Assembly (NCBI GenBank): GCA_017474125.1
Contig: JAFVIF010000028.1
Location: forward strand, 1 to 44,262
Origin: Clostridia bacterium
Lineage (GTDB): Bacteria; Bacillota; Clostridia; Oscillospirales; Acutalibacteraceae
Length of the DNA stretch: 44,262 bases
Direction: 5' to 3'
Below the pieces are notes generated by a model that worked only from the letters and a program-made list of their open reading frames with translations, ran no database searches and was not told where the DNA came from. Position numbers and translations under genes: made by a program. This document shows positions 7,899 through 16,776 of this stretch, piece by piece; positions within the stretch are counted from its first letter, which is position 1; each line of letters begins with the position of its first letter.

Positions 7899-9071
7899 AT
7901 GGCAGGAATGGTACAAATTATAAAGTATGAAGGTGACAACAGCACCTTTGTATGGAAACATCCTTGTGAGGATTTTAATACCACAACCCAGTTGATTGTT
8001 CATGAAAGTCAAGAAGCGGTATTTTTTTTAAATGGCCAAGCACTTGATTTGTTCGGTTCGGGCAGGCATACTCTTGAAACACAAAACATTCCATTATTGC
8101 GCAAGCTGGTCAATATCCCTACAGGCGGAGAAACGCCTTTTCATTGTGAGGTTTATTTTATCAATAAAACCGAGCAAATGGCTATTAAGTGGGGTACCGA
8201 TTCAAGAGTTCAGTATGTTGAGCCTACCTATAAATTTCCTTTATCCATAGGCGCTTCAGGTGAAATGGCGCTTAGCGTTGAGGATTCGCGCAAATTACTT
8301 ATTAAGCTTGTGGGTACTGAGCGTACGCTTGACAGGAGCAGTCTTACTTCGTTTTTCCGCGGCTTATTAATGACAAGAATTAAAACCTACATAGCTCAGG
8401 AAATTAAAGCACGTTCAATTAATATTTTTGAAATTGATGAAAGGCTGGAGGATTTTTCCGACGGCATTCTTTTGCGCTTGCTTGACGACTTTAAGGAGTA
8501 CGGCGTTACTCTAAACAAATTTTTTGTTACAAACGTCGTAAAGCCTGACGGGGATAGACAATACGAAAAGTTTAAAGAATTGCATTTCCGTCAGTATGCT
8601 GATGTAGCTGAAGCAAAGTTAAAGCAACAAACCGAGGTTATTTTTGCTCAAACCGAAGCGGAGAAAACAGTTATAGAATCTCAGGCCTTAGCGCAGAAGC
8701 GGGCTACCGAAGGCTATACCTATCAGCAGGAGAGAGGCTTTGACGTAGCAGAGCAAGCGGCACAAAACGAAGGTGTTGGAGAATTCACTAATATGGGAAT
8801 AGGGCTTGGCGTTATGTCCGGAGTCGGCGGAATGGTAGGCGGTATGGTAGGCGGAGCAGTTAATAATGCTTTTGCAGGTGTTGCCAATGGCCCGCAAAAT
8901 GCCCAAAATGCCTTCTGCGATAATTGCGGTGCAAAATTAACGCCCGGTGCCGCTTTCTGTGATGAATGCGGAACACCACAGTCATCACAGGATATTTGTA
9001 GCAACTGTGGATTTAAGTTTATTAAACCCGGCAAATTCTGCCCTAAGTGCGGAAGTAAAAGGGAGGGTTGA
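7899..9071 (+). CDS. SPFH-domain protein with two C-terminal zinc ribbons (YdjI-like)
   Basis: A 390-residue protein. Residues 1-220 match the SPFH/YdjI ('virion core') type; MAGMVQIIKYEGDNSTFVWK is a characteristic opening. A charged coiled-coil-like stretch (about 225-290), a Gly/Met-rich segment (VGGMVGGMVGGAV) and two zinc ribbons follow (Cys 340/343/354/357 and 367/370/381/384). The ATG has a GGGAGG site. In Bacillus subtilis the related YdjI works with YdjG, YdjH and a PspA protein at the membrane. Here no PspA is present, but the operon encodes three membrane proteins. A role in membrane organisation or stress is inferred from this parallel. Confidence 0.85.
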   Translation: MAGMVQIIKYEGDNSTFVWKHPCEDFNTTTQLIVHESQEAVFFLNGQALDLFGSGRHTLETQNIPLLRKLVNIPTGGETPFHCEVYFINKTEQMAIKWGTDSRVQYVEPTYKFPLSIGASGEMALSVEDSRKLLIKLVGTERTLDRSSLTSFFRGLLMTRIKTYIAQEIKARSINIFEIDERLEDFSDGILLRLLDDFKEYGVTLNKFFVTNVVKPDGDRQYEKFKELHFRQYADVAEAKLKQQTEVIFAQTEAEKTVIESQALAQKRATEGYTYQQERGFDVAEQAAQNEGVGEFTNMGIGLGVMSGVGGMVGGMVGGAVNNAFAGVANGPQNAQNAFCDNCGAKLTPGAAFCDECGTPQSSQDICSNCGFKFIKPGKFCPKCGSKREG

Positions 9072-9074
9072 TAA

Positions 9075-9743
9075 ATGAAGAAAAATAGTGTAATGGCTTA
9101 TGCAGTATTAGCAATATCTTTTGCTCTTTTTAATGTAATTGCTTTTGTAGCACCTACTGCAAAAACGACAACCTTTTGGATTGCGTACGCCTTTAGCGTT
9201 GTAGCTTTTATATTGCAGATATTTATTTGGAATTATGCTTTTAAAGGAGCAAAAACGCTTAAAAGTAAATTCCTCGGAATTTCTCTTATTGCTGTCAGCT
9301 CTATTTACTTCTCGATTCAAATTGCTGTTTTTGTAATCTTTATGGTTTTCCCGACAATAGCAAGTTGGATTGCCGTAATAGTGTGTTCGCTGATTCTTGG
9401 CATTTCTTTGATTTGTCTAATCGGAACTGAGGTGGCCAGAGAAGAAATTGCTCATGTTGAATCTAAAGTAGAAAAGAAAGTCTTTTATATTAAATCGCTT
9501 CAAGTGGATGCTGAAATGTTGGCAAATACAGAAGCCGATCCCGATGTGAAGGCGGCTCTAACAAAACTGGTTGAAGCAATTCGTTTTAGTGATCCAATGA
9601 GCAACCAAGCTCTTGCAGATCTTGAAAAGGAAATTTCAAATAAGTTTGCTGAACTCAAGGTTGCGGAAAATAAAGCGGAAATTATTAAAGTTCTTGATTC
9701 GCTTATTGTTGAGCGTAATAAAAAAGCAAAATTATTAAAGTAA
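9075..9743 (+). CDS. Four-helix membrane protein with cytoplasmic helical tail, unknown function
   Basis: A 222-residue protein. Four hydrophobic segments occupy about residues 7-26, 33-54, 66-90 and 94-116. A charged, helical tail of about 100 residues follows (VEKKVFYIKSLQVDAEMLAN and onward), probably cytoplasmic. I do not recognise the family. The ATG is 3 bp after the SPFH stop, with GGAGGG inside the end of that gene, so the two are translationally coupled. The tail could be the contact to the SPFH protein; this is untested inference. Confidence 0.8.
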   Translation: MKKNSVMAYAVLAISFALFNVIAFVAPTAKTTTFWIAYAFSVVAFILQIFIWNYAFKGAKTLKSKFLGISLIAVSSIYFSIQIAVFVIFMVFPTIASWIAVIVCSLILGISLICLIGTEVAREEIAHVESKVEKKVFYIKSLQVDAEMLANTEADPDVKAALTKLVEAIRFSDPMSNQALADLEKEISNKFAELKVAENKAEIIKVLDSLIVERNKKAKLLK

Positions 9744-9758
9744 GAGGGGTTAAATACT

Positions 9759-11285
9759 ATGAATTTTGATGCGGTTTATACTGTAAAAAAGGAATTTGGT
9801 AAAGAAGAATTTTTAAGAGAGCTTATTATTGAACTTGGATTAAACACAGGTACTCCCGTTGACGTCGTTGATGCTGAGTTTAAAGATGTAAAAGAATCGG
9901 TGAAAGAGGTTATTGTTTGTACGGCTAATGTAGAAGGAACCTGCCGAGCCTCCGTTGGTTACGACCGTCAAGAGCCTTATACCGACTATGAAACCTATAG
10001 AGAAAAAGTTGGTGACAGCTATGTAACCCGTCAACGCGCGGTTACAAAATATAGAACTGTTACAGATTGGCAACCGTATACTGCTCCCTATTCGGGCAAG
10101 GCTACCTGCGCCGCTTATAATTCGGAAGAATATGATGATACCGGAATTGTAGAGGCCATTAAAACGGCTAATAAGGAAAGTATAGTTGAAAAGGGTGAGG
10201 CTGAGGTTGATTCAATAGGCTTGAGTAATGCGATTGCCGCCTGTAAAGCTAACGTCGAAAGCAGTGCCTTAAGGCTTCCGGGAGATCGCCAAAGAGATAC
10301 AGTCTATAGCTCCGAAGCGGAAATTCAGTTGTTGTCCTGCTATAAGCTGCCCTGTTACGAGGTTGTTTATACCTATAAGGGTGAGGAGTATTACGCCTTC
10401 AGTTTCGCTTGCGGAGATATTAATATTTATAGCGAAACTCCCGATAATGACATAGATATAACGTCTGTTGTTAAAGAAAAAACAGAAGGCTTAGAAAAGA
10501 CCAAAAAGCGTTCGTGGATGCTTTTCACCATTTCTATGATTGCTGCTACAATTTTGTGCCTTTCATTTGATTTTCCTTGGCTTTTCCCAATCCCTATTAT
10601 TTTATTGCTAAAGGCTAAAAAAGATAGCGACAGGTATAGCAAGGAATACAGCGAATACTCCGATAGTTTATCGAAAAATATTGCTGAGTCTAAGGTTTCG
10701 GCAATAAAAGCGGCTCTTGAAAAGCACGGCTTCGAGCCATTAAGCAAGAATTACAGTAACTCCTTGGAGGGTAGCTCCGTACCGGGCGCAAAGGAACTGC
10801 CTTCAATAAAAGGACGAGTGGTATTGTCTTGGGTTTTGGTTATAATTCTTACTTTAATATGTATTTTTAAAATAAATTTGATTCGTATTGCAGGCGTGCA
10901 TTCTCCCACTGCGGTTAATATTGACGTAATTGAAAAGCGTGTAGAATATAACCCTGACGTAAGTCCTTATGTTAACGGCTGTTATTACGTTCATTTCGAT
11001 TACGAAATAACTGCTAAAAGGATTGGAGTTGATTATATAGAGCTTAAGATAAACGTGAGTGATAAAAAGGGTGATGAGCTCGGATACATAACCTCGTCCT
11101 TTACAGACGTTAATCTGGACAAAGGCGATAAAAAAACAGTTACCGCTACTCTTGAAGAAAATCAGCCCGAAAATAATGAGTTTTTTACCGAGCTTTACAA
11201 TGCCGATTTTTCCGATTTGAAGTTTGACTGCGATATTCAAACTATTAAATTCAGTAACGGAGAATATTATTACAATCAGGATTAG
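9759..11285 (+). CDS. Membrane protein of the SPFH operon with C-terminal ectodomain, unknown function
   Basis: A 508-residue protein. The first 250 residues look soluble and unfamiliar, with a Tyr/Thr-rich stretch around 70-110. Hydrophobic helices lie near 252-270, 272-286 and 353-371, with a charged linker between 287 and 350. Residues 380-508 look like a beta-rich domain outside the membrane. That domain resembles the C-terminal domain of the next gene: both contain EYN near the start, a mid-domain D-x(2)-G, and an ending with EL-x-N, DL and I-x-F-x(2)-G. The ATG at 9759 has AGAGGGG upstream. No catalytic motif is visible. Confidence 0.8.
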   Translation: MNFDAVYTVKKEFGKEEFLRELIIELGLNTGTPVDVVDAEFKDVKESVKEVIVCTANVEGTCRASVGYDRQEPYTDYETYREKVGDSYVTRQRAVTKYRTVTDWQPYTAPYSGKATCAAYNSEEYDDTGIVEAIKTANKESIVEKGEAEVDSIGLSNAIAACKANVESSALRLPGDRQRDTVYSSEAEIQLLSCYKLPCYEVVYTYKGEEYYAFSFACGDINIYSETPDNDIDITSVVKEKTEGLEKTKKRSWMLFTISMIAATILCLSFDFPWLFPIPIILLLKAKKDSDRYSKEYSEYSDSLSKNIAESKVSAIKAALEKHGFEPLSKNYSNSLEGSSVPGAKELPSIKGRVVLSWVLVIILTLICIFKINLIRIAGVHSPTAVNIDVIEKRVEYNPDVSPYVNGCYYVHFDYEITAKRIGVDYIELKINVSDKKGDELGYITSSFTDVNLDKGDKKTVTATLEENQPENNEFFTELYNADFSDLKFDCDIQTIKFSNGEYYYNQD

Positions 11286-11324
11286 GAAAATTAAAGGCAA
11301 TGTGCCGCAGAAGGTAGATACATT

Positions 11325-12665
11325 ATGGTAATAAAATGCAAGTTGTGCGGTGGTAATTTAAATTTTGAAGGCGAGCTGGTTTCGGCAAAGTGCGATTCTT
11401 GCGGCATTGGTCAATTTATTTTTGATTATCTTGATAAAGAATCGGAAGATTACGACGAGCAGGCTGAAAGAATAAAGGTTGAAAAGGAAAATTTTGAAAA
11501 GTCATATTTAAGTTTTGCCGACGATATTTTAAACGCTGATAGTTACTGCCTTAAAGCGCATGATTTTAAAAAGGCTATTGATTTTTTTGAAAAATGCGGA
11601 GATTACAAAGAGGCTCCGCAATTATTAAAGCTTGCAAAAAAATATTTTATAGGAAAGGTTGCTTGTTTTGAGGATTGCCTTTTGGCTATTAAATATATTG
11701 ATGAAGCAGAAGACGTATCAAACGAAGAAAAGCAACAGAGCCAAAAAGAAGTGTCCGATTTGGCCGTATCCTTTAAGGTCATAGAGCTTGATGAAAAAGG
11801 CTTTTTGGCGATTTTGCCTACCAACCCTACGGCTGAAAACGTTTTTTTGGTAATGGAAAAAATCAAAAGCGCTAAAAACAAGGATATAAAGCTGTTGAGC
11901 GATTTTGAAAAAAATATTGTTTTTATAGCTTATGATAATGCAGCCCAATATATTGAAAAAAATACTGCTTCGGCGGTAAAAGAATGCGCCGATATTGCTT
12001 TAATTAACGACATTGGCGAAATGATACCCGTTATAAGGACTGCACTTGACGGTGTACAGCTTAGCGGTATAGAAGAAATTATTAATAACAGGCTTAACGA
12101 GCTTGCCGAGCAAAGCCGTGCCGAGGAGCAACGGAGGCTTGATGAGGAAAAACGGCATAAAAAGGAAAAAAAGTCGGAACGAATTCGTGTTATTGCCGTT
12201 ATCCTGAGCATCATTCTTTTAATTGCCTGCTTTATTGGCTACAGGGAAATGGGTTACTCGGCAAATAATTTAAGGGTTGAGGTTACACAAAAAACCAATC
12301 TTGAATACAACGAAAATTTGGCTGACGGATACGTAGGCGCAGGATATTTTTATTTGTTCAACCTTGAGCTTACCAATAAAAGCAATAACGCTATTGAGCT
12401 TGTTTGCGGACAACTTGAAATATTGAACAGTGATGGAGCAACGCTTTCCTCTTCTTACGTAGAGATGTACTGCAACCTTGACGGTAAAGCTTCCGAAACT
12501 CATAACCTTAGGCTAAACGTAAGCAAAGGACAATCCGCCCGTGAATTGTGGAATTCAGAGTTAAAGGATTTAACCATAAAATTCAAAATTAAAGCAATTC
12601 ACTTTAAAGACGGAACAAATAAGAGTTATCCAAATGCCAAAAACAAAATAATATATAAGCATTAA
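11325..12665 (+). CDS. Zinc-ribbon, helical-repeat, single-pass membrane protein with ectodomain
   Basis: A 446-residue protein. It has an N-terminal zinc ribbon (Cys 5, 8, 23, 26). A helical, TPR-like region follows (HDFKKAIDFFEKCGDYKEAP, residues 79-98). A basic charged helix runs about 262-286. A transmembrane segment spans about 287-305, and a C-terminal domain covers 312-446. The zinc ribbon end should be cytoplasmic and the last 135 residues external. The C-terminal domain resembles that of the preceding gene, so the two may have arisen by duplication and may pair. The arrangement recalls B. subtilis YdjG (zinc ribbon plus membrane helix in the ydjFGHI operon), but homology cannot be settled by eye. 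Confidence 0.8.
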   Translation: MVIKCKLCGGNLNFEGELVSAKCDSCGIGQFIFDYLDKESEDYDEQAERIKVEKENFEKSYLSFADDILNADSYCLKAHDFKKAIDFFEKCGDYKEAPQLLKLAKKYFIGKVACFEDCLLAIKYIDEAEDVSNEEKQQSQKEVSDLAVSFKVIELDEKGFLAILPTNPTAENVFLVMEKIKSAKNKDIKLLSDFEKNIVFIAYDNAAQYIEKNTASAVKECADIALINDIGEMIPVIRTALDGVQLSGIEEIINNRLNELAEQSRAEEQRRLDEEKRHKKEKKSERIRVIAVILSIILLIACFIGYREMGYSANNLRVEVTQKTNLEYNENLADGYVGAGYFYLFNLELTNKSNNAIELVCGQLEILNSDGATLSSSYVEMYCNLDGKASETHNLRLNVSKGQSARELWNSELKDLTIKFKIKAIHFKDGTNKSYPNAKNKIIYKH

Positions 12666-12716
12666 TGCTTTAAATAAAACAAGAAGACAAAAATTGAATT
12701 AAAAGGAGATAAAAAA

Positions 12717-13136
12717 ATGGGATTTTTTGATAAAGTAAAAGCGGCTATAAACCGTATTAAAGAAGACAATAAATATATGGCAAGAACTACTGCTCGTATT
12801 AACAGCGGCAATTTGTACGGTTGGGTAAACTTCAAAACCGGCAAAATGGATCCTAACGACGATTTCAGAGCAGGCAGCTACGTTAACGTAGAAAACGGAA
12901 AGGGTATTATTTATAACACCGGTGACGAAGATTATAACTTCGAACCCGGCGATATCGTTTCCTTTAAGCACATTGGTGACGGTCATCCGCTTAACGGCGG
13001 CAATGACAGGGCTACCGGTCAAAGAATTTCTCTTCCCACTTGGAGATTTGCAGCAGAATTTAAAGACGGTAAAAAGACTAATATGGACATCAACATCAAG
13101 AAGCTTGATGCTTTCAAGTCTATTTTCCAGCTTTAA
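12717..13136 (+). CDS. Small soluble protein ending the SPFH operon, unknown
   Basis: A 139-residue protein with a strong ribosome site (AAAAGGAGAT) before the ATG at 12717. It starts with an amphipathic helix, MGFFDKVKAAINRIKEDN, of the kind PspA uses to touch membranes. The rest is a polar, Gly/Asp-rich domain with no Cys and no membrane segment (segments NFEPGDIVSFKHIGDG, LPTWRFAAEF). I do not recognise the family. It follows the zinc-ribbon gene by 51 bp and precedes a terminator, so it is probably the last gene of the operon. Confidence 0.75.
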   Translation: MGFFDKVKAAINRIKEDNKYMARTTARINSGNLYGWVNFKTGKMDPNDDFRAGSYVNVENGKGIIYNTGDEDYNFEPGDIVSFKHIGDGHPLNGGNDRATGQRISLPTWRFAAEFKDGKKTNMDINIKKLDAFKSIFQL

Positions 13137-13197
13137 TAAGCAAAGCTTAAATATTATTTATGTTCTTCTTGTTTTTAGTATAATAGGCAAAAACAAA

Positions 13198-13236
13198 TGC
13201 ACCTCACGGGTCAAACCGTTAAGAGGTGCATTTTTT
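13198..13236. terminator. Bidirectional terminator between SPFH operon and nagA
   Basis: TGCACCTC (13198-13205) pairs with GAGGTGCA (13223-13230), and an inner ACGG/CCGT pair extends the hairpin. T-runs on the right and an A-rich left flank allow use from both strands. Confidence 0.75.
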
Positions 13237-13246
13237 AGTGTTAATT

Positions 13247-14362
13247 TTACTTTCCGTCTTTAAATACCCTTATAATGTTAAAGTCGGTGTCGGCTATAAC
13301 TATATCGGCGCATTTGCCTTTTTTAAGCGAGCCTACGGTATCGTTAATGCCGAGCATTGTTGCAGGGTTTAGGGAGGCCGCCTTAATTACTTCGTGAAGC
13401 GGAATACTGCTGTTTTTAACTACGTTATTAATTCCTGTGTTAAGGTCGATTACACTGCCTGCAATGGTGCCGTCGGGAAGCTTGCATTCAACACCCTTTT
13501 TGGTAACCGTGAAGCCGCCTTGCTCGTATACTCCGTCGGGCATTCCTGCAGGACGAATAGAGTCGGTTATAAGAATAAGCTTATCCTTTTTAAGGTTATA
13601 AACCATATCGTAAAGGGCGGGGTGAATGTGGAATTTATCGCAAATAAGCTCGGTATAAATTCTGTCGTCGGTAAGCACCGCACCGGGAAGTCCCGGCTCT
13701 CTGTGAGACAGGGGAGAGGTTGCGTTAAATAAATGGGTGGTGTCGGTGGCACCCGCATTAATGCCGGCTTTTGTCTGCTCGTAGGTTGCATTACTGTGGC
13801 CGAGAGCAACCCTTACGCCTTCCTTGGTAACCGCTTTAATAAAGTCGATGGCGCCGTCAAGCTCGGGAGCGCAAATGGTAAGCTTAATAATATCCTTATT
13901 ATTTATAACAAGCTCGGCTTTTGGGAGCTGAAGCCAATCCTCTCGGTGAGCGCCGCGCTTTACCTTGCTTAAGAAAATGCCCTCTAAATGCAGTCCTATT
14001 ATTTTAGCGCCGTTGTTTTGGCCTTTAGCTTCTCTTACGGCATTTAATATTTTCTCTATTCTGTTTTCTTCAACTGTTGCAAGGGAAGGACACCAGCTCG
14101 TTACACCTGTAGTAAGCAGATAATTGCTCATTTTATTTAAATCATCTACATTGCCGTCCTCGGTGTCACAGCCGTTTACACCGTGAATATGAATGCTTAT
14201 AAAGCCGGGGCAAACGAAATTACCCTTTGCATCAATAATTTCGGCATTTTTCGGAATACCTTGGTTTTCGCAAATATCGATTATTTTTTTATCGAAAACA
14301 ATAGCCTTGTTTTCTAATACGCCGTTTTCGGTAATGATTTTTCCGTTAATTATACATTTCAT
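13247..14362 (-). CDS. nagA: N-acetylglucosamine-6-phosphate deacetylase
   Basis: A 371-residue amidohydrolase that removes acetate from GlcNAc-6-phosphate, giving glucosamine-6-phosphate. Visible family motifs are the metal-binding SIHIHGVNG, ALGHSNATYEQ, THLFNATSPLSHREPG, and the catalytic-Asp segment LITDSIRPAGMPDG. The ATG at 14362 (MKCIINGK) is preferred over the GTG at 14377, because that GTG lies inside the GAGGTG ribosome site. No nagB or transporter is adjacent. It links amino-sugar or peptidoglycan recycling to glycolysis. Confidence 0.93.
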   Translation of the reverse strand: MKCIINGKIITENGVLENKAIVFDKKIIDICENQGIPKNAEIIDAKGNFVCPGFISIHIHGVNGCDTEDGNVDDLNKMSNYLLTTGVTSWCPSLATVEENRIEKILNAVREAKGQNNGAKIIGLHLEGIFLSKVKRGAHREDWLQLPKAELVINNKDIIKLTICAPELDGAIDFIKAVTKEGVRVALGHSNATYEQTKAGINAGATDTTHLFNATSPLSHREPGLPGAVLTDDRIYTELICDKFHIHPALYDMVYNLKKDKLILITDSIRPAGMPDGVYEQGGFTVTKKGVECKLPDGTIAGSVIDLNTGINNVVKNSSIPLHEVIKAASLNPATMLGINDTVGSLKKGKCADIVIADTDFNIIRVFKDGK

Positions 14363-14389
14363 AAAAAAACACCTCACTATTATATAAAA

Positions 14390-14418
14390 ATTATAACACC
14401 GCAGAATAAAAAAGTCTA
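14390..14418 (-). promoter_or_regulatory. nagA promoter
   Basis: On the minus strand TAGACT (14413-14418) and TATAAT (14390-14395) are 17 bp apart. It is back to back with the pduL promoter, whose -35 box starts 9 bp away. Confidence 0.55.
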
Positions 14419-14426
14419 TATTTTAC

Positions 14427-14454
14427 TTGAAACTCATAAAAAATATGATACAAT
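14427..14454 (+). promoter_or_regulatory. Promoter of the pduL-hemW-phosphatase operon
   Basis: TTGAAA (14427-14432), 16 bp, TACAAT (14449-14454), ending 37 bp before the ATG at 14492. Confidence 0.65.
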
Positions 14455-14491
14455 ATAATTGTAAAAAATACATAACAAAGGAAGTATTGTG

Positions 14492-15067
14492 ATGAAAAAG
14501 ACAGTATTGGTTGAAATTTCCGCTCACCACGTTCACGTAAGTGAAAAGGACCTTGAAATCCTTTTTGGTAAAGGTCATCAGCTTACTAACAAGAAGGACC
14601 TTTCTCAGCCCGGTCAGTTTGCTTGCGAAGAGAGAGTAACCGTAGTCGGCCCCAAGAGAGAGATTAAGGGTGTATCCATTTTAGGACCCTGCCGTCCTCA
14701 GACTCAGGTTGAAATTTCTTTAACCGAAGCCAGAAGCATCGGTGTTTCTGCTCCTATTCGTGAGTCGGGTGACCTTGCAGGCAGCCCCGGCTGTAAGCTC
14801 GTTGGCCCCTGCGGAGAGGTTGAAATTACCGAGGGTGTTATTGCCGCTAAGCGTCATATTCATATGACTCCCGAGGATGCTGAAAAGTACGGCATTGTTG
14901 ATAAGCAGATTGTATCGGTTAAGATTCCTACCGAGGGCAGAGCTCTTATTTTCGACGACGTTGTTGCCAGAGTAAGCAAGAACTATGCGTTAGCTATGCA
15001 TCTTGATACCGACGAGGCTAACGCAGCCGCTATCCCCGGTTCCTGCGAGGGCGAAATAATTGGTTAA
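14492..15067 (+). CDS. pduL: PduL-type phosphate acyltransferase (phosphotransacylase)
   Basis: A 191-residue protein made of two PduL beta-barrel halves. Metal-binding HHVHVSEKDLE near the N terminus and AKRHIHMTPEDAEKYG in the second half are diagnostic, as are LGPCRPQTQVEIS and GSPGCKLVGPCG. It exchanges CoA and phosphate on acetyl- or propionyl-CoA, so that an acyl kinase can make ATP. No microcompartment genes are nearby and there is no encapsulation-peptide-like N-terminal extension, so it is probably the soluble housekeeping form. The ATG at 14492 is favoured over the GTG at 14489 by spacing to AAAGGAAG. Confidence 0.9.
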   Translation: MKKTVLVEISAHHVHVSEKDLEILFGKGHQLTNKKDLSQPGQFACEERVTVVGPKREIKGVSILGPCRPQTQVEISLTEARSIGVSAPIRESGDLAGSPGCKLVGPCGEVEITEGVIAAKRHIHMTPEDAEKYGIVDKQIVSVKIPTEGRALIFDDVVARVSKNYALAMHLDTDEANAAAIPGSCEGEIIG

Positions 15068-16187
15068 GCCTATTGGGGTTTATCTTCATATTCCTTTTTG
15101 CCGAAAAAGGTGCGCCTACTGTGATTTTTATACAGCTATGTGTCACGGTCAGGTTATGAACGACTATATATTAAGGCTTAAGGACGAAATTTATCGGTGG
15201 GGTGGGGCTTTGTCGCGCCCTGCCGATACTGTATATTTTGGCGGAGGTACACCGTCTACGCTTGGCGCAGAGGCCTTAACGGAGCTGCTTGCCGCCGTTA
15301 AAGACGCATTTTGTGTGTCCGACGGCGCCGAAATCACCCTTGAAATTAATCCTGAGGATGCAACCGAGGAGCTTTTAAGCACGGTAAAGCGTGCAGGCTT
15401 TAACCGACTGTCAATGGGTGTACAGTCTGCATTTGACCAAAGCCTTAAGGCATTGGGTAGGCGCCACAGCTTTAATGATGCGGTTAATGCCTTTAATTTG
15501 GCGAGAGAGTGCGGCTTTGATAATATTACCGTTGATTTAATGCTTGGGCTGCCTGACGGCAGTATGGAGCAAAGTCTTAATTCTGCAAAGCGCTTAATAG
15601 AATTATCCCCCGAGCATATTTCCTGCTATATGCTTATTTTAGAGGAAAAGACTGCATTATTTGCAAAACGCAATCAGCTTACCTTTCCAAGTGAGGATGC
15701 CGTAGGGGATGAATATTTGGCAATTATAAGGCTTTTGGAGGAAAAAGGATATAAGCATTATGAAATATCCAATTTTGCGAAAAAAGGGAAGGAAAGCCGC
15801 CATAATTTAAAGTATTGGCACGCCGAGGAATATATTGGCATAGGCCCGTCGGCTTATTCCTTTATTGACGGCAAGCGTTTTCATTACCCTGCCGATTTAA
15901 AAGGCTTTATACGTTGTCCCAAAACCGAAGGTGACGGGGAGGGCGGCGATTTTTACGAATATATTATGCTTGCTCTTCGTCTGAAGGAAGGTATAAGGGA
16001 AGAAAGGCTAAAGGCGCTTTACGGTAAAGTCTTTTCTAAGTTCTTTTACGAAAAGGCGGCTATTTTAAAAGAAAACGGACTAATTGAATTTAATGAAGAC
16101 AGGCTTAATTTAACCGATAAGGGTATGCTTGTTTCAAACTTAGTTATTTGTGAATTAACCGAGGAGGAATTGTATGAAAACCTATAA
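15060..16187 (+). CDS. hemW: Radical SAM coproporphyrinogen oxidase-like protein / heme chaperone HemW
   Basis: A 375-residue radical SAM protein. The cluster motif CRKRCAYCDFY (CxxxCxxC) near residue 16, YFGGGTPSTL, ITLEINPED, MGVQSAFDQSLKALGRRH and GIGPSAYSF are typical of HemW. The length matches HemW better than the longer HemN. The start is a TTG at 15060, overlapping the pduL stop by 8 bp, with a GAGGG site upstream; translation is probably coupled. HemW proteins carry heme rather than oxidise coproporphyrinogen; the exact role here is not decided by sequence. Confidence 0.9.
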   Translation: MVKPIGVYLHIPFCRKRCAYCDFYTAMCHGQVMNDYILRLKDEIYRWGGALSRPADTVYFGGGTPSTLGAEALTELLAAVKDAFCVSDGAEITLEINPEDATEELLSTVKRAGFNRLSMGVQSAFDQSLKALGRRHSFNDAVNAFNLARECGFDNITVDLMLGLPDGSMEQSLNSAKRLIELSPEHISCYMLILEEKTALFAKRNQLTFPSEDAVGDEYLAIIRLLEEKGYKHYEISNFAKKGKESRHNLKYWHAEEYIGIGPSAYSFIDGKRFHYPADLKGFIRCPKTEGDGEGGDFYEYIMLALRLKEGIREERLKALYGKVFSKFFYEKAAILKENGLIEFNEDRLNLTDKGMLVSNLVICELTEEELYENL

Positions 16188-16776
16188 GCTTTATTTGATT
16201 CGCCACGGTGCCACCGACGGTAATGCAAGAGGTGAGTATATAGGTGTAACCGACCTTGCTCTTTCCTTAAGCGGTGCGGCGGCTCTTGCTAATTTGAAGG
16301 AAAAAATTGATTATCCTCAGGTTGAAAAGGTTTATACAAGCCCCTTGCTTCGTTGCCGCCAGACGGCAAATATACTTTATCCCGATATACCCGCTGAAAA
16401 CGTAAACGACCTTATGGAATACGATTTCGGTGAGTTTGAGGGCAAAACCGCTCTTCAGCTTGAAAGCAATCCCGACTTTTATAAATGGACCTCGGGACAG
16501 ATTGCTTCTCCTCCCGGCGGTGAGGATTCCACCGAGTTTGCCAAAAGAATATGCGTAGGTTTCCACAGCGTTGTCGAGGATATGATGGCAAACGGTATTT
16601 ATAAGGCGGCTGTTATTATGCACGGCGGCGCTATAATGACACTGCTTTCCTGCTGTGCCCTTCCGCGCAGGAGAAGTCTTGAATGGACGAGTGAGTTTGG
16701 CCGCGGCTTTGAGGTTATAGTTACCCCAAGCCTTTATCACAGCAGCGGTGTAATAGAAGTTAAGGATGAAATATAG
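16174..16776 (+). CDS. Histidine phosphatase family protein
   Basis: A 200-residue phosphoglycerate-mutase-like phosphatase. LYLIRHGATDGNA carries the phosphorylated His in RHG; SPLLRCRQTA, EYDFGEFEGKTA and the second His in IMHGGAIMTLL complete the active site. The substrate cannot be told; alpha-ribazole phosphatase (CobC) and general sugar phosphatases share these motifs. The gene overlaps hemW by 14 bp, has GAGGAGG before its ATG, and ends the operon. Confidence 0.88.
   Translation: MKTYKLYLIRHGATDGNARGEYIGVTDLALSLSGAAALANLKEKIDYPQVEKVYTSPLLRCRQTANILYPDIPAENVNDLMEYDFGEFEGKTALQLESNPDFYKWTSGQIASPPGGEDSTEFAKRICVGFHSVVEDMMANGIYKAAVIMHGGAIMTLLSCCALPRRRSLEWTSEFGRGFEVIVTPSLYHSSGVIEVKDEI

Noticed and set aside
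13169-13184. TATAAT at 13179-13184 as a promoter
   Set aside because: No -35 box lies at a proper distance and no plus-strand gene follows.
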